From Notolepis coatsorum (Eukaryota; Chordata; Actinopteri; Aulopiformes; Paralepididae), in contig OZ020590.1 in the NCBI GenBank assembly GCA_963971535.1, positions 152,872,034 to 152,936,033 on the forward strand: a stretch of DNA of 64,000 bases, read 5' to 3'. Made by a program: the position numbers and the translations under genes. This document shows positions 1 to 11,534 of this stretch, piece after piece. How positions within the stretch are numbered: position 1 is the first letter of the stretch; each line of letters opens with the position of its first letter. The notes beneath the pieces are model-generated. The model saw only the letters and a program-made list of their open reading frames with translations, was not told the origin of the DNA and searched no databases.

Positions 1-746
1 TAGTGGTCTGTGATGCCGCCCGCGACGCGGGCGTCCGGGGTTCAACTCCCACTCAGGGCGATCCCTTAACAGGGGTCGAATCGACTAAAACACAACGCAG
101 ACAAGATCACACCGGCTACACGTGGTGCCGTGACCCGGATGCCCTGGGTGGAGTGAGTTTAGAGGGGTGAGTGTAACGGAGGTACCGCAGTATATCCACA
201 GTCACGAGGTACAAGTCGTGAAGTGGCTGTGGACGTTAAGCGGTACTGCAAGTAAACTCACTCCCCAGAGGCATCCAGACCCGGAAGCAAGAAGTGAATT
301 CACTTCTTGCTTAGTGGTCTGTGATGCCGCCCGCGACGCGGGCGTCCGGGGTTCAACTCCCACTCAGGGCGATCCCTTAACAGAGGTCGAATCGACTAAA
401 ACACAACGCAGACAAGATCACACCGGCTACACGTGGTGCCGTGACCCGGATGCCCTGGGTGGAGTGAGTTTAGAGGGGTGAGTGTAACGGAGGTACCGCA
501 GTATATCCACAGTCACGAGGTACAAGTCGTGAAGTGGCTGTGGACGTTAAGCGGTACTGCAAGTAAACTCACTCCCCAGAGGCATCCAGACCCGGAAGCA
601 AGAAGTGAATTCACTTCTTGCTTGCTTAGTGGTCTGTGATGCCGCCCGCGACGCGGGCGTCCGGGGTTCAACTCCCACTCAGGGCAATCCCTTAACAGGG
701 GTCGAATCGACTAAAACACAACGCAGACAAGATCACACCGGCTACA
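1..746 (+). repeat. 311-bp tandem repeat of a tRNA-like, TGTAACGG-headed element (copy A)
   Basis: Units begin TGTAACGG at 172 and 483, with a partial unit at the window edge; the period is 311 bp. Each unit has a GC-rich hairpin (cgcccgcg/cgcgggcg) followed by GGGGTTCAACTCCC, which resembles a tRNA T-arm and Pol III B box. The last unit (483-746) ends CCGGCTACA, close to the inverse of its head, so the mobile unit is probably about 264 bp plus a 47-bp linker. A related single copy with clean inverted ends lies at 58265-58509. The period and repeats are seen directly; descent from a tRNA is inferred from the B-box-like sequence. Confidence 0.8.
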
Positions 747-1377
747 AATGCATCTGTCCTGACACATTCGGTGTAAAATGGAACGTTAGTTCCTCATTAG
801 TGCCTATATTATGCACTTAATTATCAGCCGGGTCGGACTGGTTAAATCATTCAGGCCTGGAAATATTGCACAAAATATTATTAATATTACGTTTTTAGAT
901 TGTTTAAAAAAAAATTTACACTCTCACAGACCTCGGTGTTATCATTGGAACTCATTCTGAGACCTCAAGAGTGCAATGCCGGCTGAATCCTGCTAGGTGG
1001 CAGTATCGCCTACCCTTTGAAACCTTATTTCATACTGTGTGTTACATTTTATATGGTCCGGGTGGAGAATTTGGACCCGGGCAAGTGAAACGCTTCATTC
1101 GAGCAACTTGGAACGCGTCCAGCACACTTGATGCATATTTTGTGCCATTTCATGTCAGGGACCCGATGGACATCAATACTGGAAATCGCGATCAGACAAT
1201 TGGAATATTCATTTTGGAATAACAACTCCTAGCAAAGGTAAGGACTATATGACGTCAACCCTACTTTGATACAATGATTTCAATGATCGCAACGAGTATT
1301 CAAAACGTATGCTGTTGCTGACGATCAGAGCATCGCAAAACGACCCCCCCCATTGATGCCTTTATGATGAAACAATA
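747..1377. other. Duplicated sequence with no recognised gene
   Basis: No known gene or transposon is recognised. An 83-codon plus-strand frame (971-1222) is kept unchanged in the second copy at 23763-24014, but the copies are so similar that this says nothing about selection. Confidence 0.4.
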
Positions 1378-1919
1378 CCTATTATCAGGGCTTGACGTTA
1401 ACTTTTTGGCTCACTAGCCACTGTGGCTAGTGGTTTTCCAAAGTCACTAGCCACTCAGCATTTTCACTAGCCAAAAATCCAGCACTCACGCCCCCACCCA
1501 AAAAGTTATAAATATAGGTAATTTCTTCTTCACTAACCCCTGCTGGGGACAGTATCATTGTAATCATACTGCTACACGCCAACTGTACATGTGCTTCTGA
1601 CTGTTGACTCCATTGTTTACTACTGCCTGCGACCAGTGACTCAGCCGCAAAAGGAGCTCCAGTTAGGGCAACGGCTGACTGGGACAAGATGGAGGGTGTA
1701 GATGTGGAAGAGTTGTGTTGAACCTAGCAATTACATTGTTGCTCCAAACGCCGTGAACATTATCATTGACACACCTATGCCTTGGCTGTGTTAAACCTAG
1801 CAAATATATTATTGCTCCAAACGCCGTGAACACTATCAGACACACCTATGCAGGGCTTGACGTTAACTTTTTGGCTCACTAGCCACTGTGGCTAGTGGTT
1901 TTCCAAAGTCACTAGCCAC

Positions 1920-3641
1920 CAGTGTTGGGACTAACGCGTTACAAAGTAACGCGTTACAGAAACGAAGTTACTTTTTGCCGCAACTAGTACTCTAACGCAT
2001 TACTTTTGAAATTCAGTAACGCTACTTACGTTACTGAATGGTTCGTCACTGCGTTATTTGCGTTATATACGGCGTAGATTGATAGCGAGCGGTAGTGATT
2101 ATTATTATTATTATCCTCATCCCCACCCGCGTAGAATGATACGAGGCGAGTCTGGCCACTGGCCAATCAGAAGTGCGCAAGAAATGCGGCTACGGAAAGA
2201 AATAGACCCTCTCTATTGTAAACAAAACAAACGCTCGCTATGAATCTACATAAAAAGAACGCAGTAACAAACTAACAAACCATTTAGCAACTACTTGGAG
2301 AGATAATTAATATACAACATGGAAACGAGATAAAGAACATGTTTGAGGCGCTGCTGGAGTCAACTGGACTAACGTAACGTTACTACATCTCAACCACCGC
2401 AGACTTTGGTGAGTCAGTGCAATGTGTTCACTGAAACTCAAGTTGATCAACGGATTTTGACTGTACGAAATCTGCCAGGGAATCTCATAATACTAATCAA
2501 ACAATATAAATATAGTCCTTTCATGCACAATTGATATCCTAACTATTCTAACGTTGCAATGCTTTGATTGATATCTTAAACAACGTTGCAACTTGCAAGA
2601 TGGTGAATGAATGAATGAATGAATGAAAACTTTATTTAACAGATTGCAGAATGGGTACAATACAGTACGGCTCAATACATACAATTGTTAAGGGGATGCA
2701 GACCTGAGAAAGACGTTTGTCTTGTTTCCATCAGGGTCCCCCATTTTCAATTCATATAGACATTTATGACATACACAACATACATGACATTTATGGCATA
2801 GGGACATATAGGTATTTAGTACTGATACATTTGTGACATAAACGGTATTCAAATATACAGTACTGTTACCCCTAGCTTTGGGTAGGGCGTTCCACATTGT
2901 TGTGGCATAATTGCGAAACGTGTTTAGTCCCTTGTTTGAGCCGAATCTGGGTTTTACATGATTTGTTGAGCTTCCTCTGGTGTAGTGGTTGTGGTATTCA
3001 CTGACCTTTGGGAAGTATTTTGACATGTACATGGGTACCCCGGTCGTATAGTGTATCTTGTAGACCAGGCCCATTGCAAGTTGCTGTACTCTGTCGTCTA
3101 CTCTAAGCCATCCTAGGTTGTCAAAGTGGGCAGGGGTGAGGTGGGTTCTGGGGTTCAGGTCAAGTAGTAGTCTGACCAGTTTGTTTTGTGATGTTTGTAA
3201 TTTTGTTTTAAGCGCCTTTGAGGTGCTTTGGTACCATGAGGTGCAAGCATAGTCGTAGTACCCTTGAATTATAATGGTTATAATGAAACGCTCCGGCGAC
3301 ATCAAGGCTGTTCCTTCAACCGGCGCACTTCTTATTATATGACTCGGGACAACATTTGTTTGTGTCAGATTTGTGTTTGTATCTAGACCACATTGCTTAG
3401 CAGAGTTCGGTGATGTGAATGGAAACTGTCAAGTTGATCAACCGATTTTGAGTACTATAGGGCATGGGACTCGGGAGCAATCTTTTTTTTTAATCTTTTT
3501 TTTAAATAACTAAATAGTTACTTTTCACAGTAACTCATTACTTTTGGGTGTAAGTAACTAGTACAGTAACGAAGTTACTTTGAAATGAAGTAACTAGTAA
3601 AGTAACTGAGTTACTATTTTTCAGTAACTAGCACAACACTG
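1920..3641. mobile_element. Inner hAT-like element (CAGTGTTGGGACTAACG family), nested
   Basis: It starts CAGTGTTGGGACTAACGCG and ends TAGCACAACACTG. It is flanked by the 8-bp direct repeat CTAGCCAC (1912-1919 and 3642-3649), which belongs to the outer element. The subterminal regions are rich in GTAAC/GTTAC motifs in both orientations. No transposase frame is visible, so it is non-autonomous. It carries a LINE fragment at 2597-3272. Confidence 0.85.
2597..3272 (-). mobile_element. 5'-truncated LINE 3' end (CR1/L2-like) with (TGAA)n tail
   Basis: On the minus strand this encodes the C-terminal region of a non-LTR reverse transcriptase (motifs like LTPAHFDNLGWLRVDDRVQQL and RGSSTNHVKPRFGSNKGLNTF). 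A short 3' UTR and an ATTC tetramer tail follow. The last part of the protein (from NALPKA onward) is replaced by UTR-like sequence, so there is an internal deletion. It is the same family as the copies at 39829-42025 and 56146-57178. It is dead. Confidence 0.8.
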
Positions 3642-3710
3642 CTAGCCACTCAGCATTTTCACTAGCCCTGGGCAGGTGGGCAGGTGTCAACGTCAAGCCC
3701 TGCCTATTAT

Positions 3711-4170
3711 ATACCTTTGATTTGGAAATAGTATCGTGTCCAGGCGAGCAACGCGAAGGACTTTCGCAAAATGCACATAGCGCTCCATAACTCAGCTTCC
3801 AGGAATTAGCCCGGATCACTCTGAAACTATACAATATTCACCACGGGATAACACGCAAACATATACATGAAAAAATACTGTCTGTCAAATGAGCCGGACT
3901 ATTCTCTCCATAGCTATAATATTATAGAATATACAATAGATCAGCAAAAATCGTGAAATGTCGTGAAAATAGGCAATGGAAAGCTGGCGCTAGAGAGCAG
4001 AGATGGGCGCTGGCTATGGCGTTGAATGAGTTAAGCTGGTGGAAGAAACGTTTTTATTTGTAGGCGACATGATTATCATCGTGTTACCCCTCAAGTAAAG
4101 CGCTATTCAATTATCTATCCCTTTATTATTCCAAGAAAAAGAGACTTATTTATGCCAGGGCGCTCAACAC
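3711..4170. other. No recognisable feature
   Basis: AT-rich sequence between the hAT composite and the solo LTR. No gene, repeat or RNA is recognised. Confidence 0.4.
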
Positions 4171-4175
4171 TTGAT

Positions 4176-4640
4176 TGTTACAATCACAGGCCTCCCTCTC
4201 ACCTACTACTTCCACGCCCCCTTATATGGGCATCTTCCTGTCACAGTTTCCACACGCTGTCAGCCAAGTCCTATCTGCACACCTGAGACTCGTCAGGTCA
4301 TCACCGGCGCTGATATGAGCCCTGCGGTTCCTGCCACTCACCGTCCGAGTGTTGCTATACCTACCTAGGTACGAGGACGTAACCTTTATTGCTGCTCTGT
4401 CTGTTTTCCTGCCTTGCTCTAATCTCCCTGTGCCCAGGACCAGCTGCCGCCGGCCTACGCTGTCTGGCGAGACACCACCCGCCTGGACGCTCCTGCGGAC
4501 GCTCGCGCTCGCACCTTTGTACATTCCTGTATTCACTGTAACCTGTCTGCATGGTACCTATCGGATTAAACAAACCTAAACCGCTCCATTCTCCTCTCCC
4601 TGTGTTCTGCCGTTGGGCTCAGTTAAACGCTACCCTAACA
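4176..4640 (+). mobile_element. Solo LTR, 465 bp, with TTGAT target duplication
   Basis: It begins TGTTACAATCACAGG and ends TACCCTAACA (TG..CA ends with a TGTTA/TAACA inverted repeat). The 5-bp direct repeat TTGAT flanks it at 4171-4175 and 4641-4645. There is a TATA-like ttatat near 4212 and a late GATTAAA. This fits a retroelement LTR left after recombination between two LTRs. No internal region remains; the strand is assumed from the position of the TATA and polyadenylation-like signals. Confidence 0.75.
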
Positions 4641-4645
4641 TTGAT

Positions 4646-5810
4646 AAACTGTCGTTCGACATGAATTAAAGTGTCGCTTATTCATCGTTTATATATGCTT
4701 CGGTGAAGGTTTCTGTCGTCTCGATGGTAACAAAGCGAGGCACGCGCTCGACTGCTTTTTGTTCATCTCATCTGCTCTGTCTCGTCCCAAGGAAACTATG
4801 AAAAAGAAGGAAAGGTCATTGTGTCACTGTGTAGCACGTCGTGAAGTGTGGAAACTTTCAGTTGAATGGGATCAACCGTCTCCTCGTTTATAACCCGTCA
4901 TTTAAACTGGCAATTTGTTGCATTGCTAACTAACTAACGTTTGATGTATATTTCCTCAGATAGCTTGTATATTTTATAGAAGTATAGACTTCAATAGAAC
5001 TGGCACCATGCAAAGCATTAGAACGCTGGTAATTATTCTGACGTGATGATCATTCCTTCTCCTTGTCCTTGTCTCGTCCATGTATACAAATGTAGTAAGG
5101 CAGATGACTAGCCAACCTAGGTTCATACCAATAGTTTAGGGAGCTCTGATTTATACAGTTTAAAAGAGGAGGTTCTCTTCTAGGACTCCGGACAAGAGTG
5201 TGCAACCAATAACAGCAACCAGGAATTCCAAGTTGTAATTGTATTTGACATGCCAAGAGTCTCAAGTACCTACATTTCTTTTTAGTATCATATGTAATTA
5301 AAACCCATTTAAAACAACCCAAAATGAGAGAGTGGATTTACGGGATCGACCAAACATTAAGAGTAGAGCAGAAATCAAACGACAAGATAATAAGGAGTCC
5401 CTCCTGTATTGGACCAACATCCAACTGCTCTGCTGTTGCCATGTGGTGAGGGCTTATATATACAGGGGCAGGTCATCAGCACACCTGTGACAGATAAAAC
5501 ACAATTAGCAGGGGGGAAATCAAGGGACTGTCCACAATTTACAAAACAAATCTAAAAAACGTGCAAAATAAAATCACACTAAAATCTAAATTAAATTAAA
5601 AACACCAGACCGTAAAAGGCATCAGGTTCACCTTGTTACGCACAGCTAAAACCAAAGTATATCCATGGCAAGGTTGACTTGCCATCCAATCACACACACA
5701 ACCACACATCAGAATTCTGGAGGTGTGTGACATTTCTTTTGAGTGACTGTTATCAAAAGTGTCACGCCCCCTCGCATAAATCACCTTAAATCTACAGGGA
5801 GAAGCAAGCG
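4646..5810. other. Duplicated sequence with no recognised gene
   Basis: No gene or known repeat is recognised. The second copy (27438-28600) carries small indels, for example near 5232 where about a dozen bases are missing from the other copy. Confidence 0.4.
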
Positions 5811-5815
5811 GGCCA

Positions 5816-5880
5816 GCACATTTACATTTACTTTTAGTAATTTAGCTGACGCTTTTATCCAAAACGACTTACAAGTTCTG
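5816..5880 (+). repeat. Short dispersed teleost repeat motif
   Basis: The stretch around ATTTAGCTGACGCTTTTATC followed by CCAAAACGACTTACAAG resembles a motif I recall as very common in fish genomes. The family name is not certain. It is duplicated at about 28599-28664. Confidence 0.4.
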
Positions 5881-6179
5881 TACAATAAGTCAGCAGGAAG
5901 GGTACAACTCTGGCAGCTAAGGGTAAGTAAGATTGTTTCGTCAAACAGTGTTGAACTTGAGTGCTACAGTCTTGAGTGAATTTAGCATAGTAGTATAGAC
6001 TAGCATAGTAGGTAGTAATATAGCCTACGGTAGATTACTTAGTAGCAAAGTGCATATAACTAGTAAAGGACAGTACAAAGGTTAGTCGTTTCAGATATTA
6101 ATTGAAGAAGTGTGTTTTTAATCGATGGCGGAACATTAAGTCAACTGCCTGAAACACTCATGCATGACCTCAGTCCATA

Positions 6180-6825
6180 CACTTTTCAACTACACTTGGA
6201 CTCTAGCTCAAAGACAAGACTTGGACTCTGGCTCAAAGACAAGACTTGGACTCTAGCTCAAAGACTTGGACTCTGGCTCAAAGACAAGACTTGGACTCTG
6301 GCTCAAAGACAAGACTTGGACTCTGGCTCAAAGACAAGACTTGGACTCTGGCTCAAAGACAAGACTTGGACTCTGGCTCAAAGACAAGACTTGGACTCTG
6401 GCTCAAAGACAAGACTTGGACTCTGGCTCAAAGACAAGACTTGGACTCTGGCTCAAAGACAAGACTTGGACTCTGGCTCAAAGACAAGACTTGGACTCTG
6501 GCTCAAAGACAAGACTTGGACTCTGGCTCAAAGACAAGACTTGGACTCTGGCTCAAAGACTTGGACTCTGGCTCAAAGACAAGACTTGGACTCTGGCTCA
6601 AAGACAAGACTGGACTCTAGCTCAAAGACAAGACTTGGACTCTGGCTCAAAGACAAGACTGGACTCTGGCTCAAAGACAAGACTTGGACTCTGGCTCAAA
6701 GACAAGACTGGACTCTAGCTCAAAGACAAGACTTGGACTCTGGCTCAAAGACAAGACTTGGACTCTGGCTCAAAGACAAGACTTGGACTCTGGCTCAAAG
6801 ACAAGACTTGGACTCTGGCTTGATT
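6180..6825 (+). repeat. 25-bp minisatellite, about 25 copies
   Basis: The unit is ttggactctggctcaaagac plus aagac, with occasional 20-bp or 24-bp variants. All three plus-strand frames are largely open because the unit holds no stop in any frame and 25 is not a multiple of 3. The long frames (up to 252 codons at 6112-6870) are therefore a by-product and not evidence of a gene. The paralogous array at 28976-29420 is shorter. Confidence 0.92.
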
Positions 6826-6957
6826 CTGACTGAGTTCAAATACTTGAGACTTGATTTGGACTCTAGTTAAAATACTTCAGACTTGATTATTTGGACTCTA
6901 GTTCAAAGACTTCAGACTTAATTTGGACTCTAGTTAAAAGACTAGATTCAGACTCTA

Positions 6958-8893
6958 GTTAAAAGACTACACTCAGACTGTAGCTCAAAGACCAGACTAC
7001 AGTCAGACTGTAGCTCAAAGACCAGACTACAGTCAGACTGTAGCTCAAAGACCAGACTACACTCAGACTGTAGCTCAAAGACCAGACTACACTCAGACTG
7101 TAGCTCAAAGACCAGACTACACTCAGACTGTAGCTCAGAGACCAGACTACACTCAGACTGTAGCTCAAAGACCAGACTACAGTCAGACTGTAGCTCAAAG
7201 ACCAGACTACACTCAGATTGTAGCTCAGAGACCAGACTACAGTCAGACTGTAGCTCAAAGACCAGACTACACTCAGACTGTAGCTCAGAGACCAGACTAC
7301 ACTCAGACTGTAGCTCAGAGACCAGACTACACTCAGACTGTAGCTCAAAGACCAGACTACACTCAGACTGTAGCTCAGAGACCAGACTACACTCAGACTG
7401 TAGCTCAGAGACCAGACTACACTCAGACTGTAGCTCAGAGACCAGACTACAGTCAGACTGTAGCTCAAAGACCAGACTACAGTCAGACTGTAGCTCAAAG
7501 ACCAGACTACACTCAGACTGTAGCTCAAAGACCAGACTACACTCAGACTGTAGCTCAGAGACCAGACTACAGTCAGACTGTAGCTCAAAGACCAGACTAC
7601 AGTCAGACTGTAGCTCAGAGACCAGACTACACTCAGGCTGTAGCTCAGAGACCAGACTACACTCAGACTGTAGCTCAGAGACCAGACTACAGTTAGACTG
7701 TAGCTCAGAGACCAGACTACACTCAGACTGTAGCTCAGAGACCAGACTACACTCAGACTGTAGCTCAGAGACCAGACTACACTCAGACTGTAGCTCAGAG
7801 ACCAGACTACACTCAGGCTGTAGCTCAGAGACCAGACTACAGTCAGACTGTAGCTCAGAGACCAGACTACACTCAGACTGTAGCTCAAAGACCAGACTAC
7901 ACTCAGACTGTAGCTCAGAGACCAGACTACACTCAGACTGTAGCTCAGAGACCAGACTACACTCAGACTGTAGCTCAGAGACCAGACTACACTCAGACTG
8001 TAGCTCAGAGACCAGACTACAGTCAGACTGTAGCTCAAAGACCAGACTACAGTCAGACTGTAGCTCAGAGACCAGACTACACTCAGACTGTAGCTCAGAG
8101 ACCAGACTACAGTCAGACTGTAGCTCAAAGACCAGACTACAGTTAGACTGTAGCTCAAAGACCAGACTACACTCAGACTGTAGCTCAGAGACCAGACTAC
8201 ACTCAGACTGTAGCTCAAAGACCAGACTACACTCAGACTGTAGCTCAAAGACCAGACTACACTCAGACTGTAGCTCAAAGACCAGACTACACTCAGACTG
8301 TAGCTCAGAGACCAGACTACACTCAGACTGTAGCTCAAAGACCAGACTACACTCAGACTGTAGCTCAAAGACCAGACTACACTCAGACTGTAGCTCAGAG
8401 ACCAGACTACACTCAGACTGTAGCTCAAAGACCAGACTACACTCAGACTGTAGCTCAGAGACCAGACTACACTCAGACTGTAGCTCAGAGACCAGACTAC
8501 ACTCAGGCTGTAGCTCAAAGGCCAGACTACACTCAGACTGTAGCTCAAAGACCAGACTACACTCAGACTGTAGCTCAGAGACCAGACTACAGTCAGACTG
8601 TAGCTCAAAGACCAGACTACACTCAGACTGTAGCTCAAAGACCAGACTACACTCAGACTGTAGCTCAAAGACCAGACTACACTCAGACTGTAGCTCAAAG
8701 ACCAGACTACACTCAGACTGTAGCTCAAAGACCAGACTACACTCAGACTCTAGCTCAAAGACCAGACTACACTCAGATTGTAGCTCAGAGACCAGACTAC
8801 ACTCAGACTGTAGCTCAAAGACCAGACTACACTCAGACTGTAGCTCAAAGACCAGACTACACTCAGACTCTAGCTCAAAGACCAGACTACACT
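6958..8893 (-). repeat. 30-bp minisatellite, about 64 copies, open on the minus strand
   Basis: The unit is actcagactgtagctcaaag plus accagactac, with variation mostly at AAAG/AGAG and ACTC/AGTC. The minus strand has a 657-codon frame (6948-8921) with a decapeptide repeat (ECSLVFELQS type). A second minus frame is open for 589 codons. Two open frames and a few recurring variant sites argue for simple repeat expansion, not coding. The other copy of the block has only about ten units before an LTR element interrupts it. Confidence 0.92.
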
Positions 8894-9745
8894 CCAGATT
8901 TGCACAGAACGACTTGAGCATCTCTGTTTGCAGCGTTCACAACGTCCTCCCTCATAAGTCTGGAAACCCAAACCCTCCTCTTTTCTCATGTCCCTGCATC
9001 CTGGCACTTCACAGCAGAATGCCATGTTTTTCCCCCACTTCCCTAATGAGAAATTATGCAAAATTACAAGCTGTTTAATTGAGTATGTCTGCTAGCAAGC
9101 TGTTATAGCTACCAGTACGGTGGTCACTTGGTGTTGAGCTTGGACACGTCTGTTGTTGGATACGATTTAGTCCAGAATTGAATTGGTACAGTATAGTGCA
9201 GGTGGCGGAGATAACAGTGGAGGATCAGAATAGTCACTCTTGCTCTCTCATTCTCTCTAACTCTAGTCAATTAAATTAATGAAATAAAATTATTCCCAAT
9301 TTTTCTAAGGATCCACAGGAACCCCCTGAAGGACCCCTGGGGTCTCCCCAAACCCCCCGCTGAGAAGCATGTAGGGACGGCCTTCAGGGGCCACTTACAC
9401 TTCATTACCACTCAGGCATGTGCAGTCATTTCACATAATATCTCTGGATAGAATGAGCCTGTTCAGTGTTCACTCTATTCATTCCCCCGTTCTATTTTTG
9501 GGAGCAGCAACAATCTATCGCTATGCAATCTTTAGAGAGTCTTCCTCTATCTATAGATACACTAGGGACATTGTTAACGCTTTTATTTATATCTATACAT
9601 TGTGGGGTAGTTTTAGTAATAAGTAAATACTTTCACGGTTATTCAAATTGTGTTTTTCACAACAACGTTAGATAGGTTTGTGTATAATAAAACGTATTGT
9701 ATTATGTAAACGTGCGTATAGATTTTATGGATTGTGCATTCAACA
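8894..9745. other. Duplicated sequence with no recognised gene
   Basis: It matches 34018-34875 in the second block. I recognise no gene, structured RNA or transposon end. Confidence 0.4.
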
Positions 9746-9747
9746 CC

Positions 9748-9825
9748 AGCTATATACACCCTACCATCTGTTGACATCAGCTATATACACCCTACCACCT
9801 GTTGACATCAGCTATATACCACGGC
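9748..9825 (+). repeat. 31-bp minisatellite, about 2.5 copies
   Basis: The unit is acaccctaccatctgttgac plus atcagctatat. The paralogous array at 34877-35157 has about nine copies, so this locus is length-variable. Confidence 0.85.
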
Positions 9826-9855
9826 AAGAGATATGTAATGTTAATTACCTGGGGG

Positions 9856-9948
9856 GGGGGGACCCCGCATATATCGGTATCGGAAATTAAGAATGGACAA
9901 TATCGGTATTTCGGATATCGGTAAAAAAGCCAATATCGAACATCCCTA
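9856..9948 (-). mobile_element. Partial hAT-like MITE end (ATATCGG-rich)
   Basis: The run of ATATCGG repeats ending CCAATATCGAACATCCCTA is the inverse of the left end of the intact 356-bp element at 50576-50931. The other end is missing here. Confidence 0.6.
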
Positions 9949-10139
9949 GTTTATGTTCACCATCATTATTGATTTCACTGGACAGTGTTGTATTCAAATA
10001 AAATACTTGTCATTGACCGATCTGAAAAGTAGTTGTGGTCCTTGACCTGCTGTTTGCCTGTGTGCAATGTTTCATCCAAATCGGATCAGAACTGTAGATG
10101 TTATGGCTGGTGCAGGCAGGATAGACGGACACAGAACTA

Positions 10140-10929
<790 letters not shown>

Positions 10930-11342
10930 AACCACAGGAGTGGCTGCAATACGCCCTCCAGCCCTTGACGCTGTGCGGGTGTAAAGATACAGGAGTAGTG
11001 TTATAACCATCATATTACTGTCCGGCAGCGTGGCCACATGGGTAGAGCTCTGGACTCATGATGGCCCCGTGGTCAAGGCCGCTGTTGGAAAGTGATGTCC
11101 AGCAGGGAGCACTCTGTCCTCTGGACTGGTCAGTAACAATGCCCCTGTTATGGTGATAGGGACACTGTACAGTTGCGAGTGCCGTCTTTCAGGTGCGACT
11201 GAATTTGGTTGTTAAAGGACCCACTCGCAAAGAGTAGGGGGTTCCCCGACATTCCTGGCCAAATTCCCAATCAGGTCTCTGACATCAAGGCCCACCTAAT
11301 CATCCCTTCCCTTTAGGTGGCTGATATATGTCTCCTGAGCCG
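10930..11342. other. Duplicated non-coding segment, possibly SINE/LINE-derived
   Basis: It matches 35503-35917. In the second block it continues into a typical fish LINE/SINE tail (aaagcgctatataaatg), so it may be the body of a longer retroposed element. In this copy it is cut off by the LINE tail at 11345. Confidence 0.45.
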
Positions 11343-11534
11343 TTCAGCCATTGTTTGATTGATTGATTGAATTGATTGATTGATTGATTGAAAATTGTAT
11401 TAACCGATTGCAGAATGGGTACAGTACAGTACAGCTCAATACATACAATTGTTAAGGGGATGCAGACCAGAGAAAGACTTTCGTCTTGTTTACATCAGGG
11501 TCCCCCATTTTCAATTCATCATAACATATATGAC

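Larger units (their letters stand above)
1386..3702. mobile_element. hAT-like composite element with 8-bp target duplication
   Basis: The ends are inverted repeats (CAGGGCTTGACGTT at the left, its complement at the right). The 8-bp direct repeat CCTATTAT flanks them at 1378-1385 and 3703-3710, which is the hAT signature. A second left end occurs at 1851, so the left half was duplicated before or after insertion; a segment of about 78 bp at 1711-1850 is also partly repeated. No transposase remains. A second hAT and a LINE are nested inside. Confidence 0.82.

Noticed and set aside
1..746. Functional tRNA gene in the 311-bp repeat
   Set aside because: Only a B-box-like T-arm and a GC hairpin are present; no proper A box, acceptor stem or anticodon loop can be drawn.
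971..1222. Conserved 83-codon gene
   Set aside because: Identity between copies reflects the recent duplication; no domain or splice signal supports it, so it is listed only as an unannotated stretch.
4222..4573. Overlapping frames in the solo LTR as genes
   Set aside because: They lie on both strands inside an LTR and match nothing recognised.
6112..6870. Plus-strand frame of 252 codons as a gene
   Set aside because: The 25-bp repeat is open in all three plus frames, so the length carries no information.
6948..8921. Very long minus-strand frame as a real structural protein gene
   Set aside because: It is a 30-bp minisatellite; a second minus frame is also open for 589 codons, and no start context, splice site or unique domain supports coding.
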